Source: Bathynomus jamesi (lineage: Eukaryota; Arthropoda; Malacostraca; Isopoda; Cirolanidae). Taken from it: a stretch of 64,000 bases of DNA. Position numbers and translations under genes: made by a program. Below, one piece after another: positions 24,528 through 32,941 of the stretch. The stretch covers positions 1 to 64,000 of the forward strand of contig JAJOZX010003210.1 of NCBI GenBank assembly GCA_023014485.1, in the 5' to 3' direction. The first letter of the stretch is position 1; each line of letters opens with the position of its first letter. The notes beneath the pieces are model-generated. The model was not told the origin of the DNA and searched no databases. It was given only the letters and a program-made list of their open reading frames with translations.

Positions 24528-25092
24528 CTTGTTAGAGAGAGAGAGTACTGTCATATTTTTATGGCGGTAGATTAAATTTTTAGTTGGTTTGTTTACTCTC
24601 TTAACCACGAGGTGGCTGCCGGAAAACTAAAGCCCCGTATTTCGAGGCCCCTGAAGTATTAGAGTTAAAGCCATGACGTTACTTGCATGACTTACTCTCC
24701 GTACTAGCCGCCATGACAGAGTGGCCTCACAGCTTAACGTGGGATCCGAACCACAGGGTGCTACATCGTCTGAACGCGGAAGACAATCACCCATCCAACT
24801 ACTAGCCAGACCCAACGTCGCTTAACTCCACTGATATACAGGGAAGCAGTGTAATAACTTGGCTATACGACGTAACCCAACACTGTAAACAGTTGTTGTA
24901 TACCTTTCATTTTTCCTTCAAGGGCGAGCACCGTGGACGGTTTTTCCTGGTGGTGGATTCCAATTTTAGCGCCGCACCTCGGAGCTATATTGGGAATGTT
25001 CATTTATACAGTCTTCATAGAGATGCATCACGAAGACCCATCGGAAGAGTTACCGTCGTCCCTTAAGTCTCACCATGGCAACCCAATAAGTC
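12063..25092 (+). CDS. Aquaglyceroporin (MIP family channel), four internal exons
   Basis: A membrane channel for water, glycerol and small solutes. Exons 12063-12327, 19736-19871, 23994-24211 and 24923-25092 are bounded by AG/GT sites and give an ordered MIP protein. Exon 1 carries [14 protein letters not shown], then the first NPA box ([11 protein letters not shown]) and VAQYLGAF. Exon 2 carries the extracellular loop with [10 protein letters not shown]. Exon 3 carries [11 protein letters not shown] and the second box [13 protein letters not shown]. Exon 4 carries the last helix and an acidic tail. The Asp after the second NPA (NPARD) is the aquaglyceroporin signature. The first half of transmembrane helix 1 and the end of the tail were not found. 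Introns hold PLE, mariner, Harbinger and SINE insertions. One base is missing in exon 2. Family assignment is secure; the subtype is not. Confidence 0.9.
12340..12425. repeat. (GA)n microsatellite next to splice donor
   Basis: About 86 bases of nearly perfect GA, sense-strand GA relative to the aquaporin transcript. It starts 12 bases after the exon-intron junction. Confidence 0.95.
12474..12747 (-). mobile_element. 3' end fragment of the LINE
   Basis: It matches 2703-2965 with scattered differences and covers the C-terminal coding end plus the 3' tail of the LINE read on the minus strand. (GA)n lies on one side and (CT)n(TA)n on the other, in an aquaporin intron. Confidence 0.85.
12750..12822. 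repeat. (CT)n(TA)n compound microsatellite
   Basis: A run of CT passes into TA, adjoining the LINE fragment on its left and a SINE on its right. Confidence 0.9.
12850..13183 (-). mobile_element. Dimeric tRNA-headed SINE, copy 1
   Basis: Read on the minus strand it has a first tRNA-like unit (A box TGGTGTAGTGGTTAGCATC, B box GGTTCGATT). A linker follows, then a second tRNA-like unit (CCTCGTGGTTAAGATGC, GATCGAGTCC). The body contains GTGGTTCGGATTC and AGCTGTAGGTC, and the tail GCAACAAGCTTGACC. The same order occurs at 50712-51008. The body resembles that behind the 5S heads at 1961 and 24840. The tail resembles the 3' end of the LINE at 27797-27828. Confidence 0.8.
13247..14511 (-). mobile_element. 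Mariner/Tc1-type element, internally deleted
   Basis: The 1265-bp element has TIRs of about 33 bp that begin CAGGGTATGT at the left and CAGGGTCTGT at the right, both continuing into ACTAAGCCAA. It sits in TA dinucleotides with (TA)n on both sides. It carries one damaged transposase on the minus strand. Confidence 0.88.
13494..14242 (-). pseudogene. Mariner-type transposase, deleted and frame-shifted
   Basis: The N-terminus (13979-14242) has the helix-turn-helix region ([29 protein letters not shown]). After a frameshift near 14000, 13494-14027 continues with a second HTH ([19 protein letters not shown]) and the first catalytic region FFTDEKRF, then [10 protein letters not shown]. The sequence then jumps to a C-terminal [18 protein letters not shown]. 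The second and third catalytic residues (QDN/PDLNP-type segments) are absent, so the copy cannot be active. Confidence 0.88.
14590..14647. repeat. (CA)n microsatellite
   Basis: CACACA runs just beyond the mariner. Confidence 0.9.
14810..15170 (-). mobile_element. Degenerate LINE 3' region, family B
   Basis: Shares AGGAGGGGCC, a CAAGGTCC...TTTTCGAGATG segment and the following order with 28555-28860, where a LINE C-terminus is recognisable. No coding sequence survives here. Confidence 0.4.
15601..16336 (-). mobile_element. Mariner-like remnant, internally deleted
   Basis: Imperfect TIRs (CAGGGTGGACCAAGAGTAAG at the left; rev. comp. TAGGGTTGGTCAAAAGTAAT at the right) sit next to TA. The minus strand gives a mariner HTH fragment ([14 protein letters not shown]) and a few C-terminal residues. 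The catalytic core is deleted. About 740 bp remain. Confidence 0.75.
16490..16530 (-). mobile_element. SINE tail fragment
   Basis: Contains AGCTTGTTGCCCCGTC, a degenerate form of the shared SINE/LINE tail, with no head. Confidence 0.45.
16915..16985. repeat. (TTA)n microsatellite
   Basis: Near-perfect trinucleotide run. The flanking 16540-17690 holds no recognisable gene. Confidence 0.9.
18365..18790 (-). pseudogene. PLE endonuclease C-terminus, left arm
   Basis: The minus-strand frame contains [16 protein letters not shown] followed by repeats of the same stretch, then [20 protein letters not shown] and [18 protein letters not shown]. This is the part after the GIY-YIG core in copy 1 (10402-10686). 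The core motif itself is missing, and the four-fold tandem repeat at 18595-18755 disrupts the domain. Confidence 0.88.
18595..18755. repeat. Four tandem copies of a roughly 40-bp coding segment
   Basis: GGACGACTGTCCCGTTCTAA plus GGAATATTGATGCTGTTT is repeated four times with 38-41 base spacing. The right arm of the palindrome has only one copy, so the array arose after, or during, dimer formation. Confidence 0.92.
18781..19060 (+). pseudogene. PLE endonuclease C-terminus, right arm
   Basis: The plus-strand counterpart of the left arm: [20 protein letters not shown] and [18 protein letters not shown] in frame 18862-19062. It lacks the GIY-YIG core. Confidence 0.88.
19736..19871 (+). CDS. Aquaglyceroporin exon 2 (frame-broken)
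   Basis: The acceptor is TTTCTCAACAG and the donor CAG|GTCAGG. The start reads [11 protein letters not shown]. The continuation [20 protein letters not shown] and GNGFGDQ is in a frame one base away. The length (136) is one base short of what the exon phases on both sides require. A single missing base near 19778 therefore explains the break. This could be a consensus error or a real mutation. An NGT sequon is present in the extracellular loop. Confidence 0.85.
20500..22640 (+). pseudogene. PIF/Harbinger transposase, split by an intron
   Basis: The N-terminal part at about 20560-20755 reads [20 protein letters not shown] and later [10 protein letters not shown], with a plausible donor ATAAG|GTAAAT. 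The second part starts after TTTCAG near 21966 with [20 protein letters not shown] (HTH). It continues, with several frameshifts, through [13 protein letters not shown] (first Asp), [15 protein letters not shown] (second Asp) and [11 protein letters not shown] (region of the catalytic Glu). These are the DDE blocks of Harbinger transposases. The coding is multiply broken. The element lies in an aquaporin intron. Confidence 0.82.
20869..21522 (-). pseudogene. MADF/BESS partner protein of the Harbinger element
   Basis: After an acceptor (TTATTACAG, read on the minus strand) the frame gives [20 protein letters not shown], the second half of a MADF (Myb-like) domain. A polar linker and a BESS-like [20 protein letters not shown] at the C-terminus follow. 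A one-base frameshift near 21095 separates the last part. Harbinger elements encode such a DNA-binding partner beside the transposase. Here it lies between the two transposase parts on the opposite strand. The first half of the MADF domain was not found. Confidence 0.75.
22650..23160. other. No recognisable gene
   Basis: Intronic sequence of the aquaporin gene with poly(A)/(C) runs. Confidence 0.5.
23168..23261. mobile_element. 94-bp mariner-type MITE
   Basis: The ends CAGGGTGAAT/ATTCACCCTG and the inner AAAAAGTTCCG/CGGAACTTTTT are inverted, and TA flanks both sides. Almost the whole element folds on itself. Confidence 0.85.
23397..23500. mobile_element. 104-bp mariner-type MITE
   Basis: The arms share AGGGTGAGCG and AAGTCCCTGTGCACCTG in inverted orientation around a short loop, with TA on both sides. 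A different family from the one 130 bases to the left. Confidence 0.85.
23590..23690 (-). mobile_element. LINE family B 3' tail fragment
   Basis: GGAAGGAGGGGCCAAGGG and the following AAGAAGAGAGCCAAA match the tail of the relic at 28555-28860. No coding sequence remains. Confidence 0.45.
23994..24211 (+). CDS. Aquaglyceroporin exon with second NPA box
   Basis: 218 bp. Acceptor TTTTCTTTTCCAG, donor CAC|GTGAGT. It encodes helix 5 ([16 protein letters not shown]), a loop, helix 6 start and half-helix E with the box [13 protein letters not shown], then AGWGDLPF. The Asp of NPARD widens the pore in glycerol-conducting members. Confidence 0.94.
24472..24545. repeat. (GT)n microsatellite
   Basis: A GT run followed by GC and GA repeats inside the short 711-bp aquaporin intron. 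Confidence 0.9.
24620..24840 (-). mobile_element. 5S rRNA-derived SINE, copy 2
   Basis: Read on the minus strand it starts within the 5S part (GTTAAGCGACGTTGGGTC, then TAGTAGTTGGATGGGTGA). It ends that part with GATGTAGC and continues into GTGGTTCGGATCCCACG, as copy 1 at 1961 does. The first 40 or so bases of the 5S head are missing. The 3' part is longer than in copy 1. Confidence 0.75.
24923..25092 (+). CDS. Aquaglyceroporin exon with last transmembrane helix
   Basis: 170 bp. Acceptor CCTTCAAG, donor TCGTAAGTG. It encodes [19 protein letters not shown] and [11 protein letters not shown] (helix 6), then an acidic cytosolic tail [12 protein letters not shown]. The donor leaves one base, so at least one more exon must follow. 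I could not find it in the window. Confidence 0.92.
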
Positions 25093-25261
25093 GTAAGTGA
25101 TGTCATTAAAGTTTAATGGTAGATTTATTCGTTTCTTTAAATGAATTTCTAGTTTTTACAATTTTTATTAACTCTATTTATAGTCCTAATATCTGTATTA
25201 ACATGAGTTAAAAGTGATAATTAACATTAGCTTTGAGTTAACGAATTAATTTTAATACTTT

Positions 25262-27835
25262 CTATAGAAGATCTACACTCCCCAATCTCTAATATTTTTC
25301 TCTGTGGTGATTTTAATTTTCCATTTATGAGATATAAAAGGATAGGAAAAAATATATGTATACACCAAGGCAAAGGGGGCACACGGGAAGACCAAAAACA
25401 AGCAAAAATGCTCCTAGCTCTAGCCGATGAATTTATGTTAACACAAGAAATAACAGAAAATACAAGAAAAAAACATCTGCCCGGATTTGGTATTCACAAA
25501 CAACAGCAACCTAATTGATAACATAGAAATATCCCCAACTATAATATCAGATCACAACATTATTGAAATAACAACCAATATAAAAGCAACAGGAAAGGAA
25601 AGAAATTCGAAATTTTTTATTTTCACTCCAAAGCTATAAACTGGTAAGGTATTGCATCCAGCATGGAAGCAATAGATTGGAAAAACTATCTTCAAGGCCA
25701 AGACAATGGAAGAGATGCTAATAACCTTAGAGGACAGACTGCAGAGTATAGATTGCGTCATACAGGATCTAATTGAAGAGCATACAGAGAAAGAAGATGA
25801 TGCTATAGAAGCGATAAAAATTAACTCAAAGTACTTCTATAATTTTGCAAAAAGGAAATGAAAAAAATCACGCGACTATCGGATCTTTGAAAAATTAAGA
25901 CAATGTTTTCTTCTATGATCTAAAAGAGGTATCTGAAATATTAAGAGCTCTGTATGAACCATCTTTCAGTATCCCCAAAACTGATAAACTAATATGCGAC
26001 AGAAACGCGTTCTTTGAAGAAGAAATATGATACAAGGGGAAAGTATAACGGACTTCGACTTTACAACGGATGATATTAATGAAGCTATATATGGAGACGA
26101 TCACTAGACACGGGAGAAATACCGAACATCCTGAGGAGCGCGAACATAGTTCCAATATATAAAGGGGGAGATCGATCCGAGGCCAAAAACTATAGGCCAG
26201 TGTCGCTTACATCTCATCCCACCAAAATATTTGAACGAATAGTTAGAGAAAAAATCTATGACATTTTGGAAACTCGAAAAAAATTAAATGATAATCAATA
26301 TGGATTCCGGTCAGAAAGATCATGTCTGTCACAACTATAACAACATTATTGATGCACTTGAGCGTAAGGAAAACTATGATGTAATATACACGAACTTTGT
26401 CAAGGCGTTCGACACGTGTGACGCATGGAATCATAGCACATAAGTTGAAATATATGGGAATAACAGAAGTAAGAAAATGGATATATAATTTCCTTAGTGA
26501 GCGGCAGCAAGCCGTTAGAGTTCAAGGAATATCTTCATCAGATTTAGAGGTCCTTATCCCAGTGCCACAAGGACCAGTATTAGTTCCATTACTCTTCATA
26601 ATTATGCTAACTGATATAGATGAGGAAATTACCAGTGACAGCACAGTAACATCCTTTGCCGATGTCACAAAAATTAGCAGAAAAATAAGAAACCTAGAGG
26701 ATATAGGATCTCTACAAACAGACATGAACAGGATCTACAATTGGTCTGAAGGCAATATTATGAAGTTTGAATGAAAATTTTCAACTATATGGGTGGTCCA
26801 AAGTTTTCGGAATTTTTTCGTTTTTTTTAATCGTGTTTTTTATCGTTTTTATCGTTTTTTTTATCTTCGCGTCCAAGGACCAGCCCTAGTATCAAAGAGG
26901 GATTGAACTGCTTGCAGAAAAATTTATAAGGACCATAGAATATGACGATTGTAATTAAAAAATTGTAAAAATTCCGATAACTTTTGGGTCAACATAATAT
27001 TAAGGTACGGAAGAAGGGAGGACCTAAAATCCATGGAATACTCGTACTATACCCCAAATGGACAGGAAATTCAGAGAAATTGTAAAGCAAATGATTTAGG
27101 TGTTGCAATGACTGCTGATGCGAACTTTGAAACACAAAATAAGATAGCAGTAAACAGAGCGAAAAAAATAAAAAAATAAAAATAACTGGGCAGATACTGA
27201 ACATATTCAAACAAAGGGATATGACTATAATGATTCCTCTATTGAAAACACTGATCATATCCAAGTTGGATTACTGCTAGGTCTTAACATCCCCATATAA
27301 AAAAGAAGACATCAGTCAACTAGAAGGGATTCAGAGAAGCTTCACAGCCAAGATTAATGGATGCAAAGAACTAAATTACTGGGAAAGGTTACCGGAATTA
27401 AACCTATATTTACTGGAAAGAAGAAGAGAGAGATACACCATTATTTACACTTGGAAAATAATGTAGGAACTAGTCCCTAATCTTACTCTGAACCCTATAG
27501 CTCCCCAAACAACAGTGGAAAGTAGAAAAGGAAGAATGTGCCGTGTTCCCAAATTAAAGGCAAGACAGGGACACATTCTCAACCCTGAAGGAAAATAGTT
27601 TTGTTGTGAGAGGACCAAGACTGTCTAACCAGCTGCCTATGGAACTGAGGAACACGAGTGATGTTGCAGTGGATATCTTCAAAAGAAGACTAGACACCTG
27701 GCTCAGAACAATTCCAGATGAGCAGTGCGCACCAGGCTATGTGAGGTGGAGAGCACAAGAAACCAACTCTCTACTTCACCAGGCCAACTCGAGAGGAGTG
27801 GCAACAAGCTTGACCTTCGTGAAATGAAGAAACAT
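25262..27835 (+). pseudogene. Degenerate long copy of the LINE (opposite strand)
   Basis: The plus strand carries, in order and in many broken frames: the AP endonuclease end (FLCGDFNFP, LVFTNNSNLI, ISDHN), RT fingers (NYRPVSLTSHPTKIFERIV), the palm (DVIYTNFVKAFDT), PQGPVLVPLLFIIMLTDI, SFADVTKISRK, and the C-terminal PGYVRWRAQETNSLLHQAN. In motif C the second catalytic Asp is replaced by Val (FADV). It starts further upstream in the protein than the copy at 2700-5098. It ends with GCAACAAGCTTGACCTTCG (27802-27820), the segment shared with the SINE tails. Confidence 0.88.
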
Positions 27836-27949
27836 CGCAAGGAACATTTGAAAGGTCGAAAGGAAAGGATAAGTGTATGCATTTCTACCCTTGTATGGAC
27901 TTGTATACCCATTTGATCGACGTGATACAACATCGACACTCTAAAATGC

Positions 27950-28026
27950 TAACTCAACCTAACTGAACCTAACCTAACGTAGTGTAACCTAACTAAGCCT
28001 AACCTAACCGAGCTTAACCTAACTCA
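27950..28026. repeat. Degenerate CCTAA-rich (arthropod telomere-like) repeat
   Basis: About nine CCTAA/CTAACCTAA units in under 80 bases, shortly beyond the LINE 3' end. TTAGG is the common arthropod telomere unit. Smaller pieces occur near 8676, 17532, 33985 and 34889. Confidence 0.7.
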
Positions 28027-28039
28027 CAATAACTTGTCG

Positions 28040-28550
28040 ATTTTACGTCACGTCAATCGGATGTTAGGCCATCCTTGTTATGAGGTTTTCATGTCTATCG
28101 CAAAGAAAAGTTTTATTCAACCTAAATCAACATCTAAATTACTTCTTCATTGAAGCGACAGTATTTATATACAGATAAAAAATCGTAGTATTATCGGAAC
28201 ACTCGGCGCTTTTCCATTCCAATTCGTGGTCCTAAGATGGGAATGATCGAAGTAGGAATTCTAGATCTAGAAAAAGAGGTTCCTGATTTGAAAAAGGGTA
28301 AAACAGGGTTGAACGTAATTGCATGCCGGAGCGATATTTTCTTTGAAAATCTAACCTAAGATGGGAAATCCTATACAGTGGGAACAGGAATGGGAACAAC
28401 AATGGAATAGGAATGGATCGATTTGAGAATTGCCTCCTTCGAGATTCTTACTCGAGGATTTCTCACTTTCGGGCCAAGAATGAAATGGGAATGACATTGA
28501 ATGGGGTCATACTTATTATTTAACTCCATTCCATTTTCAGGAATATTTTT
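28040..28550. other. No recognisable gene
   Basis: Unique-looking sequence, with GGGAATG/GGGAACA-like short repeats near 28370-28500. Confidence 0.5.
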
Positions 28551-28554
28551 TCTT

Positions 28555-28860
28555 TTTTTTATGCAGAAAGGAGGGGCCAAGGGCAAATGCCCGCAAAAGC
28601 GCCCCTCCCATAAAAGAAGAAGAGAGCCAAATTCAAGGTCCGGGGTTTCCGAGATGCCTAGACACTGCGTTTGAAAGATGGCGGGGGTCATAGACAGGAG
28701 GAAAGATGGATTGAGGAAGATTGTTCCAGCGTTGACTGGTTGAGTAGATGAAAGACTGAAAATACCAGTTAACCCTCGCATTAGATAGTTGGACAGAATA
28801 GGAATGAGAATGTGTCGAAAGTCTGGTACTGCGTGCTCTCCTTAAAGGAGAAGGCATGCA
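28555..28860 (-). mobile_element. LINE family B C-terminus and 3' region
   Basis: The minus-strand frame reads RRARSTRLSTHSHSYSVQLS and QRWNNLPQSIFPP, typical of the C-terminal end of non-LTR ORF2 proteins (W.NLP..I). A 3' region rich in GGAGGGGCC follows, also seen at 14810 and 23590. RT motifs are absent. Confidence 0.65.
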
Positions 28861-28864
28861 GTTA

Positions 28865-30010
28865 GAGAGTTCAGAAGAGCAATGCTTTATAGGTTACGTT
28901 GTAACAACTTTTCTTTGCGTAAATATTCATGGTCGCCTCATTTTCAGTACTTCTTTCTCAATGGCGAGAATTTTTTAAAAAAAAACGAAAGATTTATCAT
29001 GGAAACCAAATTTTCAGTCAAAACTACAAATATATTTGCACTTTCATCGAGATGCCCAGTCTCTGCTAAAACTGAACTCATACATACATTAAATATAGAG
29101 GCTTTATACCCGCCCGCGTAAATTTCCCTACGGTGAACCCTTTTCGGAGGAGGAACGATTTATTAAAACGCTTTCCATCTAACAGCTCAGAAAAGCTTTA
29201 CTAATCCTATAGAACTTACTCCCTCTTCCAGATTGTCCAATTTATGCTATGATTTGCAGCATGATAATGGGATATGTTCACATTTATTTTACTACGAAAA
29301 AGATCACCCAAAAGCAGATTCAAAATTCTTTGCTTGAGATGGAACGCATGGTAACTAGTTACACGGATGAAAATGGAATTTTGCTAAATTGAAAGCTTTG
29401 TGTGTATATATATATATAGCCATATAATAGTGTACTCCAAGCCGGGTACACAGCCATCTGGTGCAGTTGGTAACAGCTACTGTAGTTATAGAAATGGAAG
29501 GATTTACGCCATTTACCTAAATGTCATTTAGGGTATCTATTAACCATGAATAGAAGTATAGAAGTAAGTCATTGCATGGTATTACCATGACAATGCAATA
29601 CCAACTGCAACACAACAGCAAAATTTGTACGTAGATTGACACGTTTTCAGTGTGTTTGTTTGATTTTGCACATGGCACCCATCTTGAAAAAACTGAAAAT
29701 TCTTATTTTATCCCATTAACGTATATATTATAACGGTTAACAATTTCGTTATAGCAGTTCCGTTACGTTCAGCCGAAACGTATAATTCGTGTACCTTCAT
29801 TGGTAGATTGGTTAAACGTTTCAAATGGAACACAAAATGTATAATGAAATGTTTAATTGGGTTTAAAGTGATCGGTTTAAGTATACAAATGGTCTTATAA
29901 GTATTTTATGATAAATGAAGAAGCTGATTTGAAGGGTTTTAGAGGATCGGGTACCGAACGGGTTTTATTTCTACTCGTTTGAGCAGCCTTATATATATAC
30001 TGTATATATA
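28865..30010. other. No recognisable gene
   Basis: Low-GC sequence. No supported coding or repeat feature apart from short TA runs. Confidence 0.5.
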
Positions 30011-30013
30011 CAC

Positions 30014-30205
30014 AGGGTGGCACAAAAGTCGCGCATCATAGGAATTTTCAGTGTTGCTTATATTATTTTTTTCTTTTAGATAGGGAATGACTACGAAATT
30101 AACAATAAACGAGAGGGTGAGCTTGGTTTCAATACGTAGAATACCAGGAACTACAAATCGATGAATCGGTACAGAATTTAAATTCTGTAACGATTCAGGA
30201 TTTAC
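30014..30205 (+). mobile_element. 5' fragment of a mariner-like element
   Basis: Starts CAGGGTGGCACAAAAGTC after a (TA)n tract. Reads into MTTKLTINERV-like sequence typical of a mariner transposase start. There is no matching right end. Confidence 0.5.
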
Positions 30206-30206
30206 G

Positions 30207-30481
30207 TATAGGCAGAGTAGGGACCTACCTAGGGCGGCAAATTTTGAGGGCCGGCAAATTTTGTCGTATTTCAACTTAAATAAGGCAAAAAAAAAGCAAA
30301 ATATAAAATAAATAAGTTATAAGCACTAACGAATTAAATGGATTTCACAAATCAATTTTAAAATAAAAAAGAACACCACCCTCTAATGACAAACTAGCGA
30401 TATCAAATGGCACAACTATAAGCTACTGTGGTGACAATTTCCCTGCCTAGGAGCGGCAAAATACTAAGTACGCCTCTGCAT
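30207..30481. mobile_element. Small TIR element
   Basis: The left end (GGCAGAGTAGG...CCTAGGGCGGCAAATTTTG) and right end (rev. comp. GCAGAGGCGTACTTAG...TTTTGCCGC) are imperfect inverted repeats. No coding capacity. Target duplication not identifiable. Confidence 0.45.
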
Positions 30482-30854
30482 ATATCCCACACCATAGGTT
30501 CGAGGTTCGTTTCCCGGTGAGAAATCCAGAAAATAAAAAACGTTTACTGGTTGTCTTATAGTTAAAGGAAAGAAAAATAAGGGAATTATTCAATTATTAA
30601 TTATTAAATTACTTATTAATTACATCGGTAAAAATGGTAAATAAATTTTGATTTTGATTAGATTGCACTAATCCGTAACCATGGCAACTAATATTACAGC
30701 TATAGAACGTGGATTTTTCTTTTCTCTCTCTGTACCTCTGCAACAGTACACTCCTGCCAGTTTTAAGATTCGATCTGAGATGAGGTCATCATGCCTCTCG
30801 CAAATACAATACATAAACAGTAGCTTAAAATGAGCATATCCCATTATTATGTTT

Positions 30855-30949
30855 TAAAGTACGGTCGTGCAGAGAAGTCTTGTCCCTTTGGTTTCATCGT
30901 AATACAGGGTTGCCCAAAGACTATAAAGCTCTCTGCACGTCTATACTTT
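30855..30949. repeat. 95-bp palindromic element
   Basis: The arms AAGTACGGTCGTGCAGAGA and CTCTGCACGTCTATACTT are inverted, with AAGTC/GACTAT inside. Probably a MITE. Confidence 0.5.
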
Positions 30950-31124
30950 ATTAAAGTTATTAGAAGCTATAAACTATTTTTTTAGGAATAGTTTGATGCA
31001 AAATAATTATAATTTTTTATTTCATTTTTGTAAAATAATTACATATTTTGTGTTTGTCTAATGTGCATGCTTTTTCAGTATGCTTTTAACTGCACTATAT
31101 ACACACACAAAATATGTACGGTTG

Positions 31125-31215
31125 TATGTACGTATGTATGTATGTATGTGTGTATGTATTTATGTATGTATGTGTGTATGTATTTATGCGTTTGCATGTC
31201 TGTATATGTATTCGC
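31125..31215. repeat. (GTAT)n repeat
   Basis: GTATGTAT repeats with GTGT interruptions. The flanks 30960-31800 contain no recognised gene. Confidence 0.85.
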
Positions 31216-31799
31216 GGAATATATGATGTATATCGTTGCCCCTTTTTGTGCATAATCTAATGTCACATATACCTAATTAATTGATCCAATCTCTACCAAG
31301 ACCAAGAGAAACCAGGTTGCCCTTTCAAGTACGAAATAGTGAACCAAGAATCGGTAGGAAATGAGTCCCAACTAATCGTCCCGTTAAGTGTAAACTAAAA
31401 CTAAAGTTGGCATGCCATCGTTGATGCGGGGTTCAGTGGTACGTACCCACCTTGAAGGATAAGGATATAGAAGGATATACGAACATGAGGGAATATTAAC
31501 ATCACTGGTTAAATATGGGTGTATCGTGTTCCATGCCCAGTCTATTGTTTTCTGTCATCAATACCCACAGGGAAGTTATGTATATCTTATGATTCATTCA
31601 TACCAAGTTTATATGTCGGAGGGTAAATAGTGTTTTGACATGCATTAATGTTCGGAGCTTAATTATGTATTCATGAGGGTATGTTTAAGAATATGTTATA
31701 CAGTATGTGTGTCCGTCTATAACACCGAGGCTTCTTCGATTCACAGTCGAAGGGTTGTGCCCACCCCATGAAGAATGGGTACCTCAATAATGTATGTAT

Positions 31800-32600
31800 T
31801 TATGTATAACACCACCAGTTCAATGATTGAATGTATTCTGTGCCCATATGGGCATAAGCCATAGAACTGACAAACCTTTGAAAACTAAAGAAGCTTCAGC
31901 TATACGCAGCCATGTTGTTCTATGCAAAGTCGATATAACTTTAGCTAATTTTAACATTTTAGATTCCGCTCCGTGTGAGCAAACGTTAAGACTTCTAGAA
32001 TTCCTGTATATTAAAAAACTCTCCCCTTCGCTTAACTCTGATATTTCATCCGTTCCCCTCCGTTTAAACTGAACATCTTGAACAACCAACCTTTACTTGG
32101 TTTTAGATGCTTCTGTTTTTTTAGTTTTGCCTCGGAATCTGTGCTGCTTAGACTTAAGGTGTGTTCCTTTTAGTGTGGGTTTTTAATTTTTTAGTGTTTT
32201 AAAAGATAGCCTGTGAATTTTTAGTTTTTTGAGTTTTGTATTTTATAGCTGTTATTCATTGTTCGTTTTTAGTGTCACTTTTATTGTTTTAAAGCTTGTT
32301 AATTGTTCGCTTTTGTTTCATAATAGTCATTATGGTTTTTAATTGTAACTTTTTAGAATTTTGTTAGTGTGACTTTGTTTTTAATGCTTGTGGATTTTTT
32401 CCCTATTTTAATTTGTTAATGTCATTATGGTTTTTAATATTATGTTTTTAACTTTTTAGAATTTTTGCCTGAGGATGAGCATAGTTTGTGCTTGAAACGT
32501 TGCAATATACAAAATATAGTCCCTTTCCAACTTGATGGATGTTTCTTTCCTTCTTGTCTGTTGCTTTCTGCTTAAATTGAAATTGAAGCTTGCCAGAAGC
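31800..32600 (+). mobile_element. Penelope-like element, family B, 3' end
   Basis: The C-terminal endonuclease fragment is followed by a T-rich 3' UTR with repeated TTTTTAGTGTTTT blocks. A terminal region contains CCTGAGGATGAGCATAG and GTGCTTGAAACGTTGC. It ends at a (TA)n tract at 32612. The 5' part of the element is missing. Confidence 0.7.
31827..32075 (+). pseudogene. C-terminal tail of a PLE GIY-YIG endonuclease
   Basis: The open frame reads HMGISHRTDKPLKTKEASAI, then SHVVLCKVDITLANFNIL and LLEFLYIKKLSPSLNSDISS, ending in a stop. The pattern (GISHRTG.PL...AIR.H....NF.IL...LRILESLYI.KL.P.LN) is typical of the segment after the GIY-YIG core in Penelope-like proteins. The core itself has been lost. 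Confidence 0.75.
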
Positions 32601-32608
32601 GGCCTTCA

Positions 32609-32609
<1 letters not shown>

Positions 32610-32660
<51 letters not shown>
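32610..32660. repeat. (TA)n microsatellite
   Basis: TA run directly at the end of the PLE 3' region. Confidence 0.9.
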
Positions 32661-32661
<1 letters not shown>

Positions 32662-32909
32662 CTGATTTTTTATTTTTGTTTGATTCGAGCGATGATTTCG
32701 GATCGACCTGTAACAACCTGCCTTATTTGTGGGATATATACTCGTATATGCACACTATATTTTAAAGAACTATTTTCTCCTTTGTTTCAATCAATGTGTG
32801 TTAGCATTTTTTTTTCACAATTTATTAGTGCCATTTTCAATACCCGCTTTAGTGCCAAATAATAGTGCTTTTGCTACACGTTTGAACTTTGTGGACTCGC
32901 ATGTAGCAA

Positions 32910-32941
<32 letters not shown>

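Noticed and set aside
25262..27835. Last aquaporin exon in this stretch
   Set aside because: The coding-like fragments after exon 4 all read as LINE endonuclease/RT; none continues the aquaporin tail in phase.
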